Assembly (NCBI RefSeq): GCF_900111885.1
Contig: NZ_FOKG01000004.1
Span: forward strand, 289,886-353,885
From: Amycolatopsis marina
GTDB taxonomy: Bacteria > Actinomycetota > Actinomycetes > Mycobacteriales > Pseudonocardiaceae
DNA length: 64,000 nt
Direction: 5' to 3'
Below the pieces are notes generated by a model. That model was not told where the DNA came from, did no database searches, and saw nothing but the letters and a program-made list of their open reading frames with translations. The translations under genes and the position numbers were made by a program. Positions 1 through 8,866 of the stretch are shown piece after piece (position 1 is the first letter of the stretch; the number at the start of each line of letters is the position of its first letter).

Positions 1-723
1 GGTGTCTCCGCGAGCCACCGGCCCGGTCAACGCGCGGTCGCCGTGCCGGAGCACATTATCCAATGCCGCGGACAGCAGCGGACCCAGCAGGCGCTCGGCG
101 TCCGTCACCTCCGCTCGCCGGAGCACCTCGGCGCAGTCCGCGACGAGCGTGATCAGATGATTGGCACCGTGCGCCAGCGCGGCGTGGTACAGCGTGCGCG
201 CGGATTCGGGCACGCGGACGGGTTCGGCGCCCATCTCCACCGCCAGCGCCTCGCCGACGTTCCAGGCTGCCTCGTCACCTGCCGCGGCCGTCACCCCGAT
301 GCAGCAGGTGGCCATCCGCTCCAGGTCCTCCGACCTGCCACTGAACGTCATCACCGGGTGCAGCGCGAGTGGCAGCGCGCCCAACTCCGCCACCGGGTCG
401 AGAACGGCGACGCCGTGGGCGCCCGAGGTGTGCAGCACGATCTGCCCTGGACGCAGCGAACCGGTGGCCACGAGACCGTGCACCATCGCGGCGAGGCTGT
501 CGTCAGGGATGGCCAGCACCACGAGATCCGCGCGCCGCGCGACCTCGTCCGACGGCACAAGGGGCACACCTGGCAGCAGTCGTTCGGCTCGTCGCACCGA
601 CTCGTCGGAGATGCCCGACGCGGCGACCACGGTGTGGCCCGCGCGGACAAGGGCCGCACCGAGCACACTGCCGACCCGGCCCGCGGACACCACGCCCACC
701 GCGAGACGGGCAGGGCGCGTCAT
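1..723 (-). CDS. Rossmann-like DUF2520 oxidoreductase, 3' end outside window
   Basis: Reading leftward from an ATG at 723, the frame stays open to the window edge (241 codons, C-terminus missing). The N-terminus is a nucleotide-binding Rossmann segment (LAVGVVSAGRVGSVLG). Further in are the segment LALHPVMTFSGR and a helical region with GANHLITLVADC typical of the DUF2520 C-terminal domain. The family looks like an NADP-dependent oxidoreductase related to pyrroline-5-carboxylate reductase; no substrate is established. In mycobacteria the homologue (Rv3603c) lies next to panC, so pantothenate genes are expected just beyond position 1. No other in-frame start is available nearby. Family assignment is solid; function is inferred only. 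Confidence 0.8.
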   Translation of the reverse strand, partial: MTRPARLAVGVVSAGRVGSVLGAALVRAGHTVVAASGISDESVRRAERLLPGVPLVPSDEVARRADLVVLAIPDDSLAAMVHGLVATGSLRPGQIVLHTSGAHGVAVLDPVAELGALPLALHPVMTFSGRSEDLERMATCCIGVTAAAGDEAAWNVGEALAVEMGAEPVRVPESARTLYHAALAHGANHLITLVADCAEVLRRAEVTDAERLLGPLLSAALDNVLRHGDRALTGPVARGDT

Positions 724-866
724 CGTCGGCCTTTTCGCATAGCTCTCACCGCTCCTGCCATTCGTTCCAGTCCCGACCTTGGCTGCGGGTACCGGACGAC
801 GGCGCGAGAATAGTTCGCGCCCGGACGGTTTGCGCGCCCCTGGTGACGAGCTTCACCCGGACCGGG

Positions 867-2066
867 TCACCCCTCATGGGGAACGTGCGCCGCGCTTCGA
901 TGGCCACCGCCCGCAAGGCGGACGGCCTCGGCCCGCACCGAACGCAGCACCGCGAGCAACTCGGCGTGCCTGCGGTTCCCCTCCAGCTCGGCGTTGCCGC
1001 ACGCGAGATTACGTCGCAGGAAGGCGAGTTCGGTCACGCTCGCCTGGTAGGCCCCGACAGCCCTGCCTGCTGCCCTGCCCGACTCGCGCCGCGCCTGCCT
1101 GCGCCACCGCCTGCGCCCGGTGAGGCTCGCCAGCAACTCCATCTCGGAGCGGGCGATCCACCGAGCCTCGGCCATTTCCGGCAGGGCGGCGGCGACGATC
1201 CGTTGTTCCCTGCGCCGCTGCCACAACACGAGCAGCAGCAACCCGATGAACATCGGCACCATGATCAGGAAGTAGACGTTGAGGAACGTGGTCGCGCCAC
1301 CGAGTGTCGCCGAGGCGTTCCACAGTGCGTGCAGGCCCACGGCGCCGAGGTAACCGCCCAGCGGGGCGAGGACGCGGACGTGTTTGCTCGCCGTCCTGGC
1401 GGCGACACCGATGCCGATCCCGGTGAGCACCGTGAACAACGGATGGGCGAACGGGGACAACACCCCGCGCAGGATGAACGCGGTGAGCACCCCGGCGCTC
1501 GTGGCGTCGCCGAATCCGTACTCGGCGAACGCCCTGCCGAAGTAGTAGATGTTCTCGGTGAAAGCGAAGCCCGCCGCGCTGAACCCGGCGTAGACGATCC
1601 CGTCGACCAGGCCGTCGAACTCGTGTGACCGCCGCAGCAACACGGCCAGCACCGGTAGTGCCTTGACCGCCTCCTCCACCAGTGGCGCCGAGACGACCGC
1701 GCTGAACTTGTCCCCGTTGCCGGTGCCGAGCAGCATGTCCCCCACGGCCGAGGCGGTGTCGTTGATCAGCAACGCGGTCAGCGTGGCGACGAACGCACCC
1801 CAGCAGAACGAGAGCAGCAGCAGTTTCGCCGGCTCCGGCTCCCACCGGTCGATCCAGAGAAACGCGGCGACCACCAACGCCACCGGAACCACCGCGGCGA
1901 GCACGCCGATGACCGTGGCCAGCACACCGACTCGCGCCGTCGCGAGACCGAGCACGAGCAGGCCGCACAGTGCGACCAGCACCAGGCCGAGCACGGGCAG
2001 CAACACAGTGATCCTGCGCGGAGTGTGCCTGCGCAGGGGATGGTTGTTCTCCGTCGATCCCCTCAC
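867..2066 (-). CDS. PrsW-family intramembrane metalloprotease
   Basis: 399 aa with about eight to nine hydrophobic segments over residues 18-285 and a basic, Arg-rich cytoplasmic tail. PrsW hallmarks are in order: VEEAVK (EE pair), FTENIYYF, HPLFT and HALWN, whose Glu and His residues form the predicted membrane metal site. B. subtilis PrsW cleaves an anti-sigma factor; the actinobacterial target is unknown. The start is a GTG at 2066. It sits between DUF2520 and DUF6779 genes that are neighbours in mycobacteria, so it looks like a lineage-specific insertion. Its upstream region carries two copies of a 20-bp palindrome. Family confidence is high; substrate unknown. Confidence 0.88.
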   Translation of the reverse strand: MRGSTENNHPLRRHTPRRITVLLPVLGLVLVALCGLLVLGLATARVGVLATVIGVLAAVVPVALVVAAFLWIDRWEPEPAKLLLLSFCWGAFVATLTALLINDTASAVGDMLLGTGNGDKFSAVVSAPLVEEAVKALPVLAVLLRRSHEFDGLVDGIVYAGFSAAGFAFTENIYYFGRAFAEYGFGDATSAGVLTAFILRGVLSPFAHPLFTVLTGIGIGVAARTASKHVRVLAPLGGYLGAVGLHALWNASATLGGATTFLNVYFLIMVPMFIGLLLLVLWQRRREQRIVAAALPEMAEARWIARSEMELLASLTGRRRWRRQARRESGRAAGRAVGAYQASVTELAFLRRNLACGNAELEGNRRHAELLAVLRSVRAEAVRLAGGGHRSAAHVPHEG

Positions 2067-2132
2067 GCCTCGGGACGATATAAGACGGGTCGGACACGCG
2101 TTCGAGTACGGCCATCAGCCGGTCCGGTACCG

Positions 2133-2214
2133 GCACTTTCCCGGGAAAGTGCGAGTCGAAAAACTCCCGCCCCTGGTCGCGGGTTTGCCCCCTCGCACTT
2201 TCCCGGGAAAGTGC
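2133..2214. repeat. Two identical 20-bp perfect palindromes
   Basis: The perfect palindrome gcactttcccgggaaagtgc occurs at 2133-2152 and again at 2195-2214. Both lie in the 173-bp gap between the DUF6779 stop and the PrsW start. The 42-bp spacer also carries short GC-rich stem-forming sequence. Each copy could form a hairpin on either strand, or be a dyad protein-binding site. Reads as a short intergenic repeat family rather than a factor-independent terminator, since no T-tract follows. Confidence 0.75.
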
Positions 2215-2239
2215 GGCCGAAAGCTTTCGGGGAGCGGGG

Positions 2240-4162
2240 TCAGTCTTCGGCGCGGCGCCTGCGCCGGGGCGTCGGGGCGGAACCGTGTGCGGCAAGTAGT
2301 TCGCTGACCGAGCGCCCCTCTGCGTGTGATCCGCTCTCCCGCTCCGGCTCGTTGGGCCGCTCGTGCGAGGCTGCCGCGCGACGCCCGTTCGACGGCGAAT
2401 CGGCTTCGGCAGCGCCGTTGACGTGCCGCGCGGAGTGTCCGTTCTGTTCCGTGTGCCCGTTCGACCCGTGCGCCCCGGAGCCGTTGGCGCCACTGAAGCC
2501 CTGCCACGGCGGCTCGCCGTCCGCCCTGCGCCTGCGACCGCCGCCCTCGTCCGCACCATGCCGCGAACCGCTTCCGGCAGCACCCGCGCCGTGCCGGGAC
2601 GCACCGGACGACTGGGCGGCCTCTTCGTCGTCCTCCGCCCTGCGCCTGCGACCACCTGGCCTGCTGCTGTGCTGCAGGTCCCGCACCGACTCCGGCAGCG
2701 TGGGGTTGGGCTCGGGAACCTCAGGCGCCGCTCCCGCCTCCGGCACCGGTTCCGGCTCGGGGGAGCCGTATCCGTTCCTGCCGTGCCTGCCTGCGGCCTC
2801 TTCGGCGTCAGGTATGGCGCTGCCGTCCGCACCGTGCCGGTTGTCGTCGGTCCATGCCGACATCCACTCGAAGTCGAACTCCTTCTTGGGCTCGGACTCT
2901 CGTGCCGGTTCCTGGTCCTGTGCGGGCTCCGGTGGCGCGACGCTGGCCGCGGACCGGCCTCGGGCTATCTGCTCCATGGCAGGGCGGGTCAGCTCGTGCT
3001 GTTCCGGTTCCCGCTGCTGCCTGGACGGCTCGGGCTGCCGCCGCGGCGGTTCCGGGCGCTGGGCTTCCGGATGCTGGGGTTCCGGCTGGCGAGCGGCCGC
3101 GGGTGGAGCCGCACGATGCGGCGGAGCGGAAGGTTGCCGGGGTTGCTGAGCACGCGGAGGGCGCATTCCGGTTATGGTCGCTTCGTCGCGCTGCTGCGCC
3201 CGTGCCGACTCGGCCCGCGCCTCGCCGGCGGCCTTCGCAGCCTTCGCCGCGGCCGAGCCGATCTCGTTCAGTGGCACCCTGCGCGTCGGTGGGCCGCTGT
3301 CCTGCGGCGGCTGGGACGGCGGCGCTGCTTGCGGCGGTCTCGGGGCCCGTGGCACCTGCTGGGTCTTCGCGTTCTCCCGGTCGCGCTGCGGCGCCGCACC
3401 AGACTGCTGGGCCGGCGGCCGTGGTGGCTGCAAAGGCGGCTGAGGGGGTTTCCGCGGCGGCTGGGGCTTGCGCTGCGCCTGCGGGCCGACCCGGGGAACC
3501 GCCACCTGCGGTTTCACCTGCTTCGGCGGGGTACGCCGGGCCATTCCGTACTCCGGCTCGCCGTCCCGGACCTTGTCGATCATTTCGGTCGGCCGCTCGA
3601 CCTGCGCCGCGGGCTCACCGGCCGCACCACTCGTCAACTGCGCCTTCGGCTTACCGTTGGCCTCGCTCGCGTTGACCAGTTTCGGCTCGTCGTTGAGCGA
3701 GCGCATTCGCGTCGACTGGGCGGTCAGTGCCACTCGTTCGTAGAGCACCTCGCCACCGAACAGCGACTGCAGGCTCTCGCGCAGCGCGGTGATCTCGTCG
3801 CGCAGGGCGTCCAGTTCCTCGCGGGAATCAGCTTCCACCCGGTCGCGGGTCTCCGCCTCGATCTCGAGCTCGAATTCCCGGCGCGCGGCGATCTCCCGCT
3901 CCAGTTCGAGTTCGTACACCGCCTGTGCCTGCGCAACCGACTCCGCCGTCGCAGCGGCCTGCTTGCGATATCGGACGGCCACGAAAGCACCGATCAGTGC
4001 CGCCCACAGCGCCGCGACGATCGCCAGACGGAGCCATCGGAGGTCCTCGGTGAACACGAGCGCGAGCGTGGCGCCCGCTGCGAGGGTGAAGCCGACAACG
4101 AGCGCGGGCGCGCCTGGAAAGCGGCCGCGCGAGTCGCCACCCACGCCAGTCATGCCCCACAC
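2240..4162 (-). CDS. DUF6779 membrane protein with long disordered tail
   Basis: 640 aa. Two transmembrane segments lie at about residues 18-38 and 44-64, followed by a charged coiled coil (about 70-145) starting YELELEREIAARREFELE. After residue 180 come some 450 residues rich in Pro, Gln, Arg, Ala and Gly, predicted disordered, ending in an Arg-rich tail. It matches the position and build of the Ala/Arg/Pro-rich membrane protein Rv3604c. GTG 4162 has AGAAGG five bases upstream; ATG 4153 is the alternative. A hairpin at 4179-4197 (7-bp arms) lies just upstream. Function unknown; it may tether cytoplasmic partners to the membrane (inference). Confidence 0.75.
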   Translation of the reverse strand: MWGMTGVGGDSRGRFPGAPALVVGFTLAAGATLALVFTEDLRWLRLAIVAALWAALIGAFVAVRYRKQAAATAESVAQAQAVYELELEREIAARREFELEIEAETRDRVEADSREELDALRDEITALRESLQSLFGGEVLYERVALTAQSTRMRSLNDEPKLVNASEANGKPKAQLTSGAAGEPAAQVERPTEMIDKVRDGEPEYGMARRTPPKQVKPQVAVPRVGPQAQRKPQPPRKPPQPPLQPPRPPAQQSGAAPQRDRENAKTQQVPRAPRPPQAAPPSQPPQDSGPPTRRVPLNEIGSAAAKAAKAAGEARAESARAQQRDEATITGMRPPRAQQPRQPSAPPHRAAPPAAARQPEPQHPEAQRPEPPRRQPEPSRQQREPEQHELTRPAMEQIARGRSAASVAPPEPAQDQEPARESEPKKEFDFEWMSAWTDDNRHGADGSAIPDAEEAAGRHGRNGYGSPEPEPVPEAGAAPEVPEPNPTLPESVRDLQHSSRPGGRRRRAEDDEEAAQSSGASRHGAGAAGSGSRHGADEGGGRRRRADGEPPWQGFSGANGSGAHGSNGHTEQNGHSARHVNGAAEADSPSNGRRAAASHERPNEPERESGSHAEGRSVSELLAAHGSAPTPRRRRRAED

Positions 4163-4222
4163 CGTACCTTCTAGTAACCCGACTGAGACCCAGTCGGTAC
4201 TTTGAGCGGTGGCTTCCGAGCG

Positions 4223-4684
4223 CTAACCGGTCACTCTCGGCGGGCGGTCCCGATCACGTGGTTCCGGTGTACGGCAGCAGTATTCGAGCCACAGGGCGGC
4301 CGCGACGAGCGCTGCGGCGCAGCCTGCCCCGACAGCGGCCGCAGGCAGGTCGTCCGAGGCAGCGGTGATGCGGTCAGCACGGGGAACGAGGTAGCCGAGC
4401 GCCGCGAGCCAGGCCCCGAGCATGAGCGCGCCGAGCAGGGAGGAGGCCTTGGCGAGGGCGACGGCGCGCGCGAACGAGATTCCACCGAGCACCTTGCCGG
4501 AGCGAATTCGATCACGGAGCGTGAACCCGAGAAGGGTCTCCACGATCGCGAGAACAAGCAGTGTGACGCCCGCCATGGTCGGCAGCCGGGGGATCGAGGC
4601 GTACGCGATTTCGAACAACAGATAGGTCAGGGCGAGACCGATCACCGCGGCGATGACGAGTTCACGCGGTCTCGTGAAGTGCAT
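4223..4684 (-). CDS. DUF3180 four-helix membrane protein
   Basis: 153 aa from ATG 4684 (MHFTRPRELVIAAVIG). Four hydrophobic helices make up nearly the whole protein: about residues 9-27, 34-53, 72-92 and 105-125. This is the DUF3180 pattern, and the mycobacterial homologue Rv3605c lies directly downstream of folK. Here folK and DUF3180 are separated by two genes on the other strand, so DUF3180 has lost direct read-through from the folate operon and probably needs its own promoter. The true start could differ by a few codons because no clear ribosome site is visible. Function unknown. Confidence 0.8.
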   Translation of the reverse strand: MHFTRPRELVIAAVIGLALTYLLFEIAYASIPRLPTMAGVTLLVLAIVETLLGFTLRDRIRSGKVLGGISFARAVALAKASSLLGALMLGAWLAALGYLVPRADRITAASDDLPAAAVGAGCAAALVAAALWLEYCCRTPEPRDRDRPPRVTG

Positions 4685-4742
4685 GACCACACCGTACCGA
4701 GCCGGCCGGACGGTACGCGGCCGTGCGGGTTGTTCGGGATAC

Positions 4743-4773
4743 TTGACTCTCCAGTGACTGGAGGGTCGACGAT
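4743..4773 (+). promoter_or_regulatory. MerR-type promoter/operator before the MerR gene
   Basis: A -35 hexamer TTGACT (4743-4748) is separated by 19 bp from a -10-like GACGAT (4768-4773). The spacer is filled by a near-perfect dyad, CTCCAGT-g-ACTGGAG (4749-4763). An over-long 19-bp spacer holding a dyad is the classic architecture of MerR-activated promoters. It lies directly at the start of the MerR gene, so autoregulation is the simplest reading. A near-identical copy lies on the minus strand at 23468-23498. Confidence 0.75.
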
Positions 4774-5719
4774 GAGGTCCGTGGGAAACAGCGTGGTCTT
4801 CACAATCGGCGAACTGGCCCGGCGCACCGGGCTCCCGGTGAAGACGATCCGCTTCTACTCCGACGAGGGGCTGCTGCCGCCCACCGAACGCACGCACGCC
4901 GGTTACCGCCTCTACGACGCCACCTCGCTCGCCCGGCTGGAACTCGTCCGGACATTGCGCGAGCTGGGCATCGGGCTGGCCGACATCGAGCGGGCGCTGA
5001 CGCGCCAGACCAGCGTGGCACAGCTCGCCGTCCGTCATGTCGAGGCCCTCGACGAGCAGATCCGCAGGCTCACCCTGCGCAGATCGGTACTGCGGGCGGT
5101 CGCCAAACGAGATTCCGAACTGGAGGACGTAGCGCTGATGAACCAGCTCGCATCGTTGCCCGACGAGGAACGCAAACGTTTGCTCGACGAGTTCTGGGAC
5201 GAGGTCACCGAAGGCCTCGACCTCGATCCGGAGTTCTACCAGCGCATGCGGTCGGCAAAACCGGAGCTACCGGACGATCCGAGCCCGGAGCAGCTGGCGG
5301 CCTGGATCGAGCTGGCCGAACTGGTCCAGGACAGCGAGTTCCGGCGCCTGATCCGCGAGATGGGCGAACAGCACTCCTCGGACCGCAAGGCAGGCGTTGA
5401 CCTCAGCCCCGCTCGGCACGATCCCTGGTGTGACTGGATGGCAACGGCCGAACAGGCGATGGCCGACGGTTGCGAGCCCGGCTCGGAACAGGGCCGCGCG
5501 CTGGCAGCGGAAGTGGCTCGCACCTGGGCCACCGCGGACCTCGATCCGGCCGAACCCCGCCACCGCAAACAACTGGCCGAGCGGATCGACGCCGGCAACG
5601 ACGCACGTGCCGAGCGCTACTGGCAGCTGCTCGCCACCATCAACGGCTGGCCGCCGGTGCCGACCCGGCACCACGTCGTGGAATGGCTGGTCGCCGCACT
5701 GCGCGCCTCCGCCGGTTGA
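4772..5719 (+). CDS. MerR-family transcriptional regulator
   Basis: 315 aa. The N-terminal MerR helix-turn-helix is textbook (FTIGELARRTGLPVKTIRFY, then EGLLPPTERTHAGYRLYD). A dimerisation helix follows (about 80-130), and then a roughly 180-residue all-helical, Trp-containing effector domain. That domain resembles ligand-binding MerR proteins of TipA type by composition only. ATG 4772 has GGAGGG six bases upstream. However, transcription from the overlapping MerR-type promoter would begin near 4780, which would favour a leaderless GTG at 4781. There are no Cys-rich metal sites, so an organic ligand is more likely. It sits inside the folK-DUF3180 junction, an insertion relative to mycobacteria. 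Confidence 0.88.
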   Translation: MRSVGNSVVFTIGELARRTGLPVKTIRFYSDEGLLPPTERTHAGYRLYDATSLARLELVRTLRELGIGLADIERALTRQTSVAQLAVRHVEALDEQIRRLTLRRSVLRAVAKRDSELEDVALMNQLASLPDEERKRLLDEFWDEVTEGLDLDPEFYQRMRSAKPELPDDPSPEQLAAWIELAELVQDSEFRRLIREMGEQHSSDRKAGVDLSPARHDPWCDWMATAEQAMADGCEPGSEQGRALAAEVARTWATADLDPAEPRHRKQLAERIDAGNDARAERYWQLLATINGWPPVPTRHHVVEWLVAALRASAG

Positions 5720-5831
5720 GCGGGACCGCGCTCGTCCACCACAGATCAGTGGGATGGAGCACTTCCCGGGTGTAAAGACCTCGGCGTGGGGTCAGGCTGC
5801 GAGCAGGCCCCACGGCGGAGGGACGAAGGGC

Positions 5832-6500
5832 ATGGACCAGCGCACCCGAGGCAGGCGCGGCACCACGGCCATCCAGGTCGCCGGGGCCCTGTGCTTCCTG
5901 CTCCTGATCCAGTTCTTCGTGCTGCACGTCGTCGTCGAGTCGGCGTGGACGACGCCGTACAGCTGGGCGACCAACGCCATCAGCGATCTCGGTACCGCCC
6001 GTTCGCCCTGGCACACGGCGATGAACGTGTCCTTCGTCGTCAACGGCCTGTGCATGGCGGCGGGCGGACTGTTACTCGGCCGCGCGGTGTCCGAACAGCT
6101 GGCACCCGGTTCGCGGCACCTGCCACTGACCGCGGCGGCTCTGCTGGCAATCGCGGGAGCGGGCACGGTTCTGGTCGGGTTGAACCCCGGCGACCAGCGG
6201 GTGGTCCTTCACCTGGTCGGCGCCTTCGCCGCCACCATTCTCGGGAACGCGGGGGTGCTACTGCTCGGGCTGTCGATGCGCCGCGCGGGCCGGCCGGGGT
6301 GGGCCGCCGGGATCGCCGGCGGCGTGCTCGGCTTCGCCGGGGCGGCCGTCACCGGACTCCATCTGCTCGGCGCACTCCCCGGACAGCACGAGTGGGGTGG
6401 CGCGGCGGAGCGGGTGGCCATCTTTCCGATGCTGATCGCGATGATCCTCATCGGTGGCGCACAACTACTGCCGTCAGGCGTTGGTGTTGAAGCGGACTAG
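5832..6500 (+). CDS. DUF998 multi-helix membrane protein
   Basis: 222 aa with six predicted transmembrane helices and the DUF998 signature region PYSWATNAISDLGT after helix 1. ATG 5832 is preceded by GGAGGG about ten bases upstream. It follows the MerR gene by 112 bp on the same strand, so it may be regulated with it. Its stop codon overlaps the folK stop on the other strand: the four bases ctag at 6497-6500 serve as both stops. DUF998 proteins have no settled function. The MerR/DUF998 pair is a candidate ligand-responsive membrane module (inference). Confidence 0.8.
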   Translation: MDQRTRGRRGTTAIQVAGALCFLLLIQFFVLHVVVESAWTTPYSWATNAISDLGTARSPWHTAMNVSFVVNGLCMAAGGLLLGRAVSEQLAPGSRHLPLTAAALLAIAGAGTVLVGLNPGDQRVVLHLVGAFAATILGNAGVLLLGLSMRRAGRPGWAAGIAGGVLGFAGAAVTGLHLLGALPGQHEWGGAAERVAIFPMLIAMILIGGAQLLPSGVGVEAD

Positions 6501-6988
6501 AGAACCAGATCGGCTCGGAGCCGGACACCGGCACGGTCCGCTTCGGACAGCGCGCTCAACAGGTCCGCGGCTTGCCCGTGACCCGGCACCTCGGCCGCGG
6601 GATCGATCTCCAGCCATGGAATGAGGACGGTCGCCCGCTGCGAGGTCCCGGGATGTGGCAGCAGCAGCTCAGGGTCGTCGGACCGGACGTCGTCCACAGT
6701 CACCACGTCGACGTCGAGGGTCCGCGGACCCCACCGTTGTTCCCGCCTGCGGTGCGCGGCCTGCTCCAACTCCTGCGCCCGCCGGAGCCAGCCCCGGTGA
6801 TCAACCGCCGGATCGTCCACAATGCACACCGCATTCAGGAAGTCGGGCTGGTCCCGGACACCCCACGCCTCCGTCTCGTACACCCCGGACACGGCGACAA
6901 GACAGTCACGCAGGCCATCGACGGCCAGCCGGAGGTAAGCGTGGCGGTCACCGAGATTCGACCCGAGGGAGAGCACGGCCCGGCTCAT
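6497..6988 (-). CDS. folK: 2-amino-4-hydroxy-6-hydroxymethyldihydropteridine pyrophosphokinase
   Basis: 163 aa. HPPK transfers pyrophosphate from ATP to 6-hydroxymethyl-dihydropterin in folate synthesis. Visible motifs: [10 protein letters not shown] at the N-terminus, the pterin/ATP-binding QPDFLNAV, and the signature [12 protein letters not shown] with its catalytic Asp pair, followed by LPHPG. Length is normal. The ATG overlaps the folB stop (ATGA), showing translational coupling at the end of the ftsH-folE-folP-folB-folK string. Confidence 0.96.
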   Translation of the reverse strand: MSRAVLSLGSNLGDRHAYLRLAVDGLRDCLVAVSGVYETEAWGVRDQPDFLNAVCIVDDPAVDHRGWLRRAQELEQAAHRRREQRWGPRTLDVDVVTVDDVRSDDPELLLPHPGTSQRATVLIPWLEIDPAAEVPGHGQAADLLSALSEADRAGVRLRADLVL

Positions 6989-7368
6989 GGCCGGTCCTCG
7001 CGCGAACGGTGCACGGTGACCGCGACATCGGCGAACGACAGCGGGATCGGGGCAGCCGGTTTGTGCACGGTGACCTCGACGGCGTGCAGACGATCGTCCG
7101 CGAGCACCTCATCGGCGATCTTGCCCGCGACGCTCTCGATCAGGTCGAAGGGCGGACCGCTGACGACGCCTGCGGCGAGTTCGGCGAGTTCCCCGTAGTG
7201 CAGGGTCTCGGCGAGATCGTCGGAAGCGGCCGCCGCCGTCAGATCCAGCCACACCGTTATGTCGACGAGGAAATCCTGGCCGTCCCGCTTCTCATGGTCG
7301 AAAACGCCGTGCCTGCCGAACACCCGTAGTCCGGTCAGGGTGATCCGGTCACGCGTGTGCTCCCCCAT
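6985..7368 (-). CDS. folB: Dihydroneopterin aldolase
   Basis: 127 aa from ATG 7368 ([20 protein letters not shown]). FolB cleaves 7,8-dihydroneopterin to 6-hydroxymethyl-dihydropterin and glycolaldehyde. Family marks are [16 protein letters not shown] near residue 20, [13 protein letters not shown] with the substrate-binding Glu, and the end motif VHKPAAPI holding the catalytic Lys. The start lies 20 bp inside folP and the stop overlaps folK, so all three are translated as one block. FolB usually forms an octamer. Confidence 0.95.
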   Translation of the reverse strand: MGEHTRDRITLTGLRVFGRHGVFDHEKRDGQDFLVDITVWLDLTAAAASDDLAETLHYGELAELAAGVVSGPPFDLIESVAGKIADEVLADDRLHAVEVTVHKPAAPIPLSFADVAVTVHRSREDRP

Positions 7369-8239
7369 GGGTCTGCGCACCTCCCTGCCATGCCGCGGCC
7401 ACGCTGACCGCATCCAGCGAGGCACCGACCTCGTGGACCCGGACACCCCACGCACCCGCTGCGGCGGCCAGGGTGGACACGGCCGCGGTGGCGTCCTCCC
7501 GGCCCGAAGCCTGCCTCGGCTCGCCGTCGGCACCCGCGAGCAACCGGCCGAGGAAACGCTTGCGGGACGCGCCGACCAGCACCGGAAACCCCAGTGCCAG
7601 CAACACGTCCAGTCGGCCCAGCAGCGCCCAGTCGTGCTCGGCTCGCTTGGCGAACCCGAGGCCGGGGTCGAGCACGATCGCCTCCGGCCGTACTCCCGCC
7701 GCCAGTGCCGCATCCACCCGCGCGGACAGCTCATCGCGTACTTCACCGACGACATCGTCGTAGGTCGCCAGCGCGTTCATGTCCTTGCTGTGACCGCGCC
7801 AGTGCATCAGCACCCACGGCACATCGGACTCGGCGGCCACCCGTGCCATACCCGGATCGGCCAGGCCACCGGACACGTCGTTGATGACCTGTGCGCCCGC
7901 CTCGAGTGCGGCGGCGGCCACCGCGGCGCGGGTGGTGTCGACCGACATCGCCACCCCGTCCTCGGCCAGCGCGCGGATGACCGGCAGCACCCGCTCGATC
8001 TCTGTCGAGGCGTCCACCCTGGACGCGCCGGGTCGCGTGGACTCGCCGCCGACGTCGATCAGGTCGGCACCGCGGTGCCACATCCGGTGTGCGTGCGCGA
8101 TCGCGTCGTCCACGACCACATAGCGACCACCGTCGGAGAACGAGTCCGGGGTCACGTTCAGCACACCCATGACCGCGCAACGGCCAGGGTTGGGCAGGCC
8201 GGGATGCGAATCGCCGACCGTGTGCGACACCGAGGTCAC
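7349..8239 (-). CDS. folP: Dihydropteroate synthase
   Basis: 296 aa TIM barrel joining 4-aminobenzoate to the pterin pyrophosphate; the sulfonamide target. Signatures: [54 protein letters not shown] and [12 protein letters not shown] 8239 is chosen because it overlaps the folE stop as GTGA; the frame remains open 41 codons further upstream, but that part lies inside folE and lacks family similarity. It overlaps folB by 20 bp. It carries the full canonical motif set, so it looks like the functional folP1 type rather than the divergent folP2 paralogue of actinobacteria. Confidence 0.96.
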   Translation of the reverse strand: MTSVSHTVGDSHPGLPNPGRCAVMGVLNVTPDSFSDGGRYVVVDDAIAHAHRMWHRGADLIDVGGESTRPGASRVDASTEIERVLPVIRALAEDGVAMSVDTTRAAVAAAALEAGAQVINDVSGGLADPGMARVAAESDVPWVLMHWRGHSKDMNALATYDDVVGEVRDELSARVDAALAAGVRPEAIVLDPGLGFAKRAEHDWALLGRLDVLLALGFPVLVGASRKRFLGRLLAGADGEPRQASGREDATAAVSTLAAAAGAWGVRVHEVGASLDAVSVAAAWQGGAQTHGGAHA

Positions 8240-8823
8240 CGCCGACCCATGATCAGATCGAGCGCCTCCGCCCGCGAGGATGCCGAGGTCTGCAACAGCC
8301 CGCGGACCGCGGAGGTGGTCGTACGCGCACCCGGTTTCCGGACCCCGCGCATCGACATGCACAGATGCTCGGCCTCCACGACGACGATCACCCCGCGCGG
8401 CTTGAGTCTGCGCTGCAGGGCGTCGGCGACCTGGGAGGTGAGCCGTTCCTGAACCTGCGGGCGCTTGGCGTAGAGATCCACAAGGCGAGCCAGCTTCGAC
8501 AGCCCGGTCACCTTGCCCTGGTTGTTCGGGATATAGCCGACGTGCGCCACCCCGTGGAAGGGAACGAGGTGGTGCTCGCAGGTGCTGTACATCGGGATGT
8601 CGGTGACCAGGACGAGTTCCTCGTGGCTCTCGTCGAAGGTCTTGTCCAACACGGCGTCCGGATCGTTGTACAGACCCGCGAACATCTCGTGGTAGGCGCG
8701 GGCCACCCTTGCCGGAGTGTCTTTCAACCCGTCCCGGTCCGGGTCCTCACCACAGGCGAGCAGCAACTCGCGCACAGCCCTCTCGGCGCGCGCCTGGTCG
8801 AAAATTCGACCTGTGGCGTGCAC
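8236..8823 (-). CDS. folE: GTP cyclohydrolase I
   Basis: 195 aa from GTG 8823. FolE converts GTP to dihydroneopterin triphosphate, the first folate step. Motifs: [15 protein letters not shown], the zinc/active-site segment [39 protein letters not shown] and the C-terminal SRAEALDL. The GTG gives a length close to the mycobacterial enzyme and is the first usable start after ftsH ends at 8867. A weak GAGCAGG lies upstream. Transcription probably continues from ftsH. The stop overlaps folP. Confidence 0.95.
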   Translation of the reverse strand: MHATGRIFDQARAERAVRELLLACGEDPDRDGLKDTPARVARAYHEMFAGLYNDPDAVLDKTFDESHEELVLVTDIPMYSTCEHHLVPFHGVAHVGYIPNNQGKVTGLSKLARLVDLYAKRPQVQERLTSQVADALQRRLKPRGVIVVVEAEHLCMSMRGVRKPGARTTTSAVRGLLQTSASSRAEALDLIMGRR

Positions 8824-8866
8824 CGGAACTACCTGCTCGGGAGTGGACTGTCCGTTCCCGGTTGCC

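Noticed and set aside
2133..2214. CRISPR-like repeats
   Set aside because: Only two palindromic copies, no array, no cas genes.
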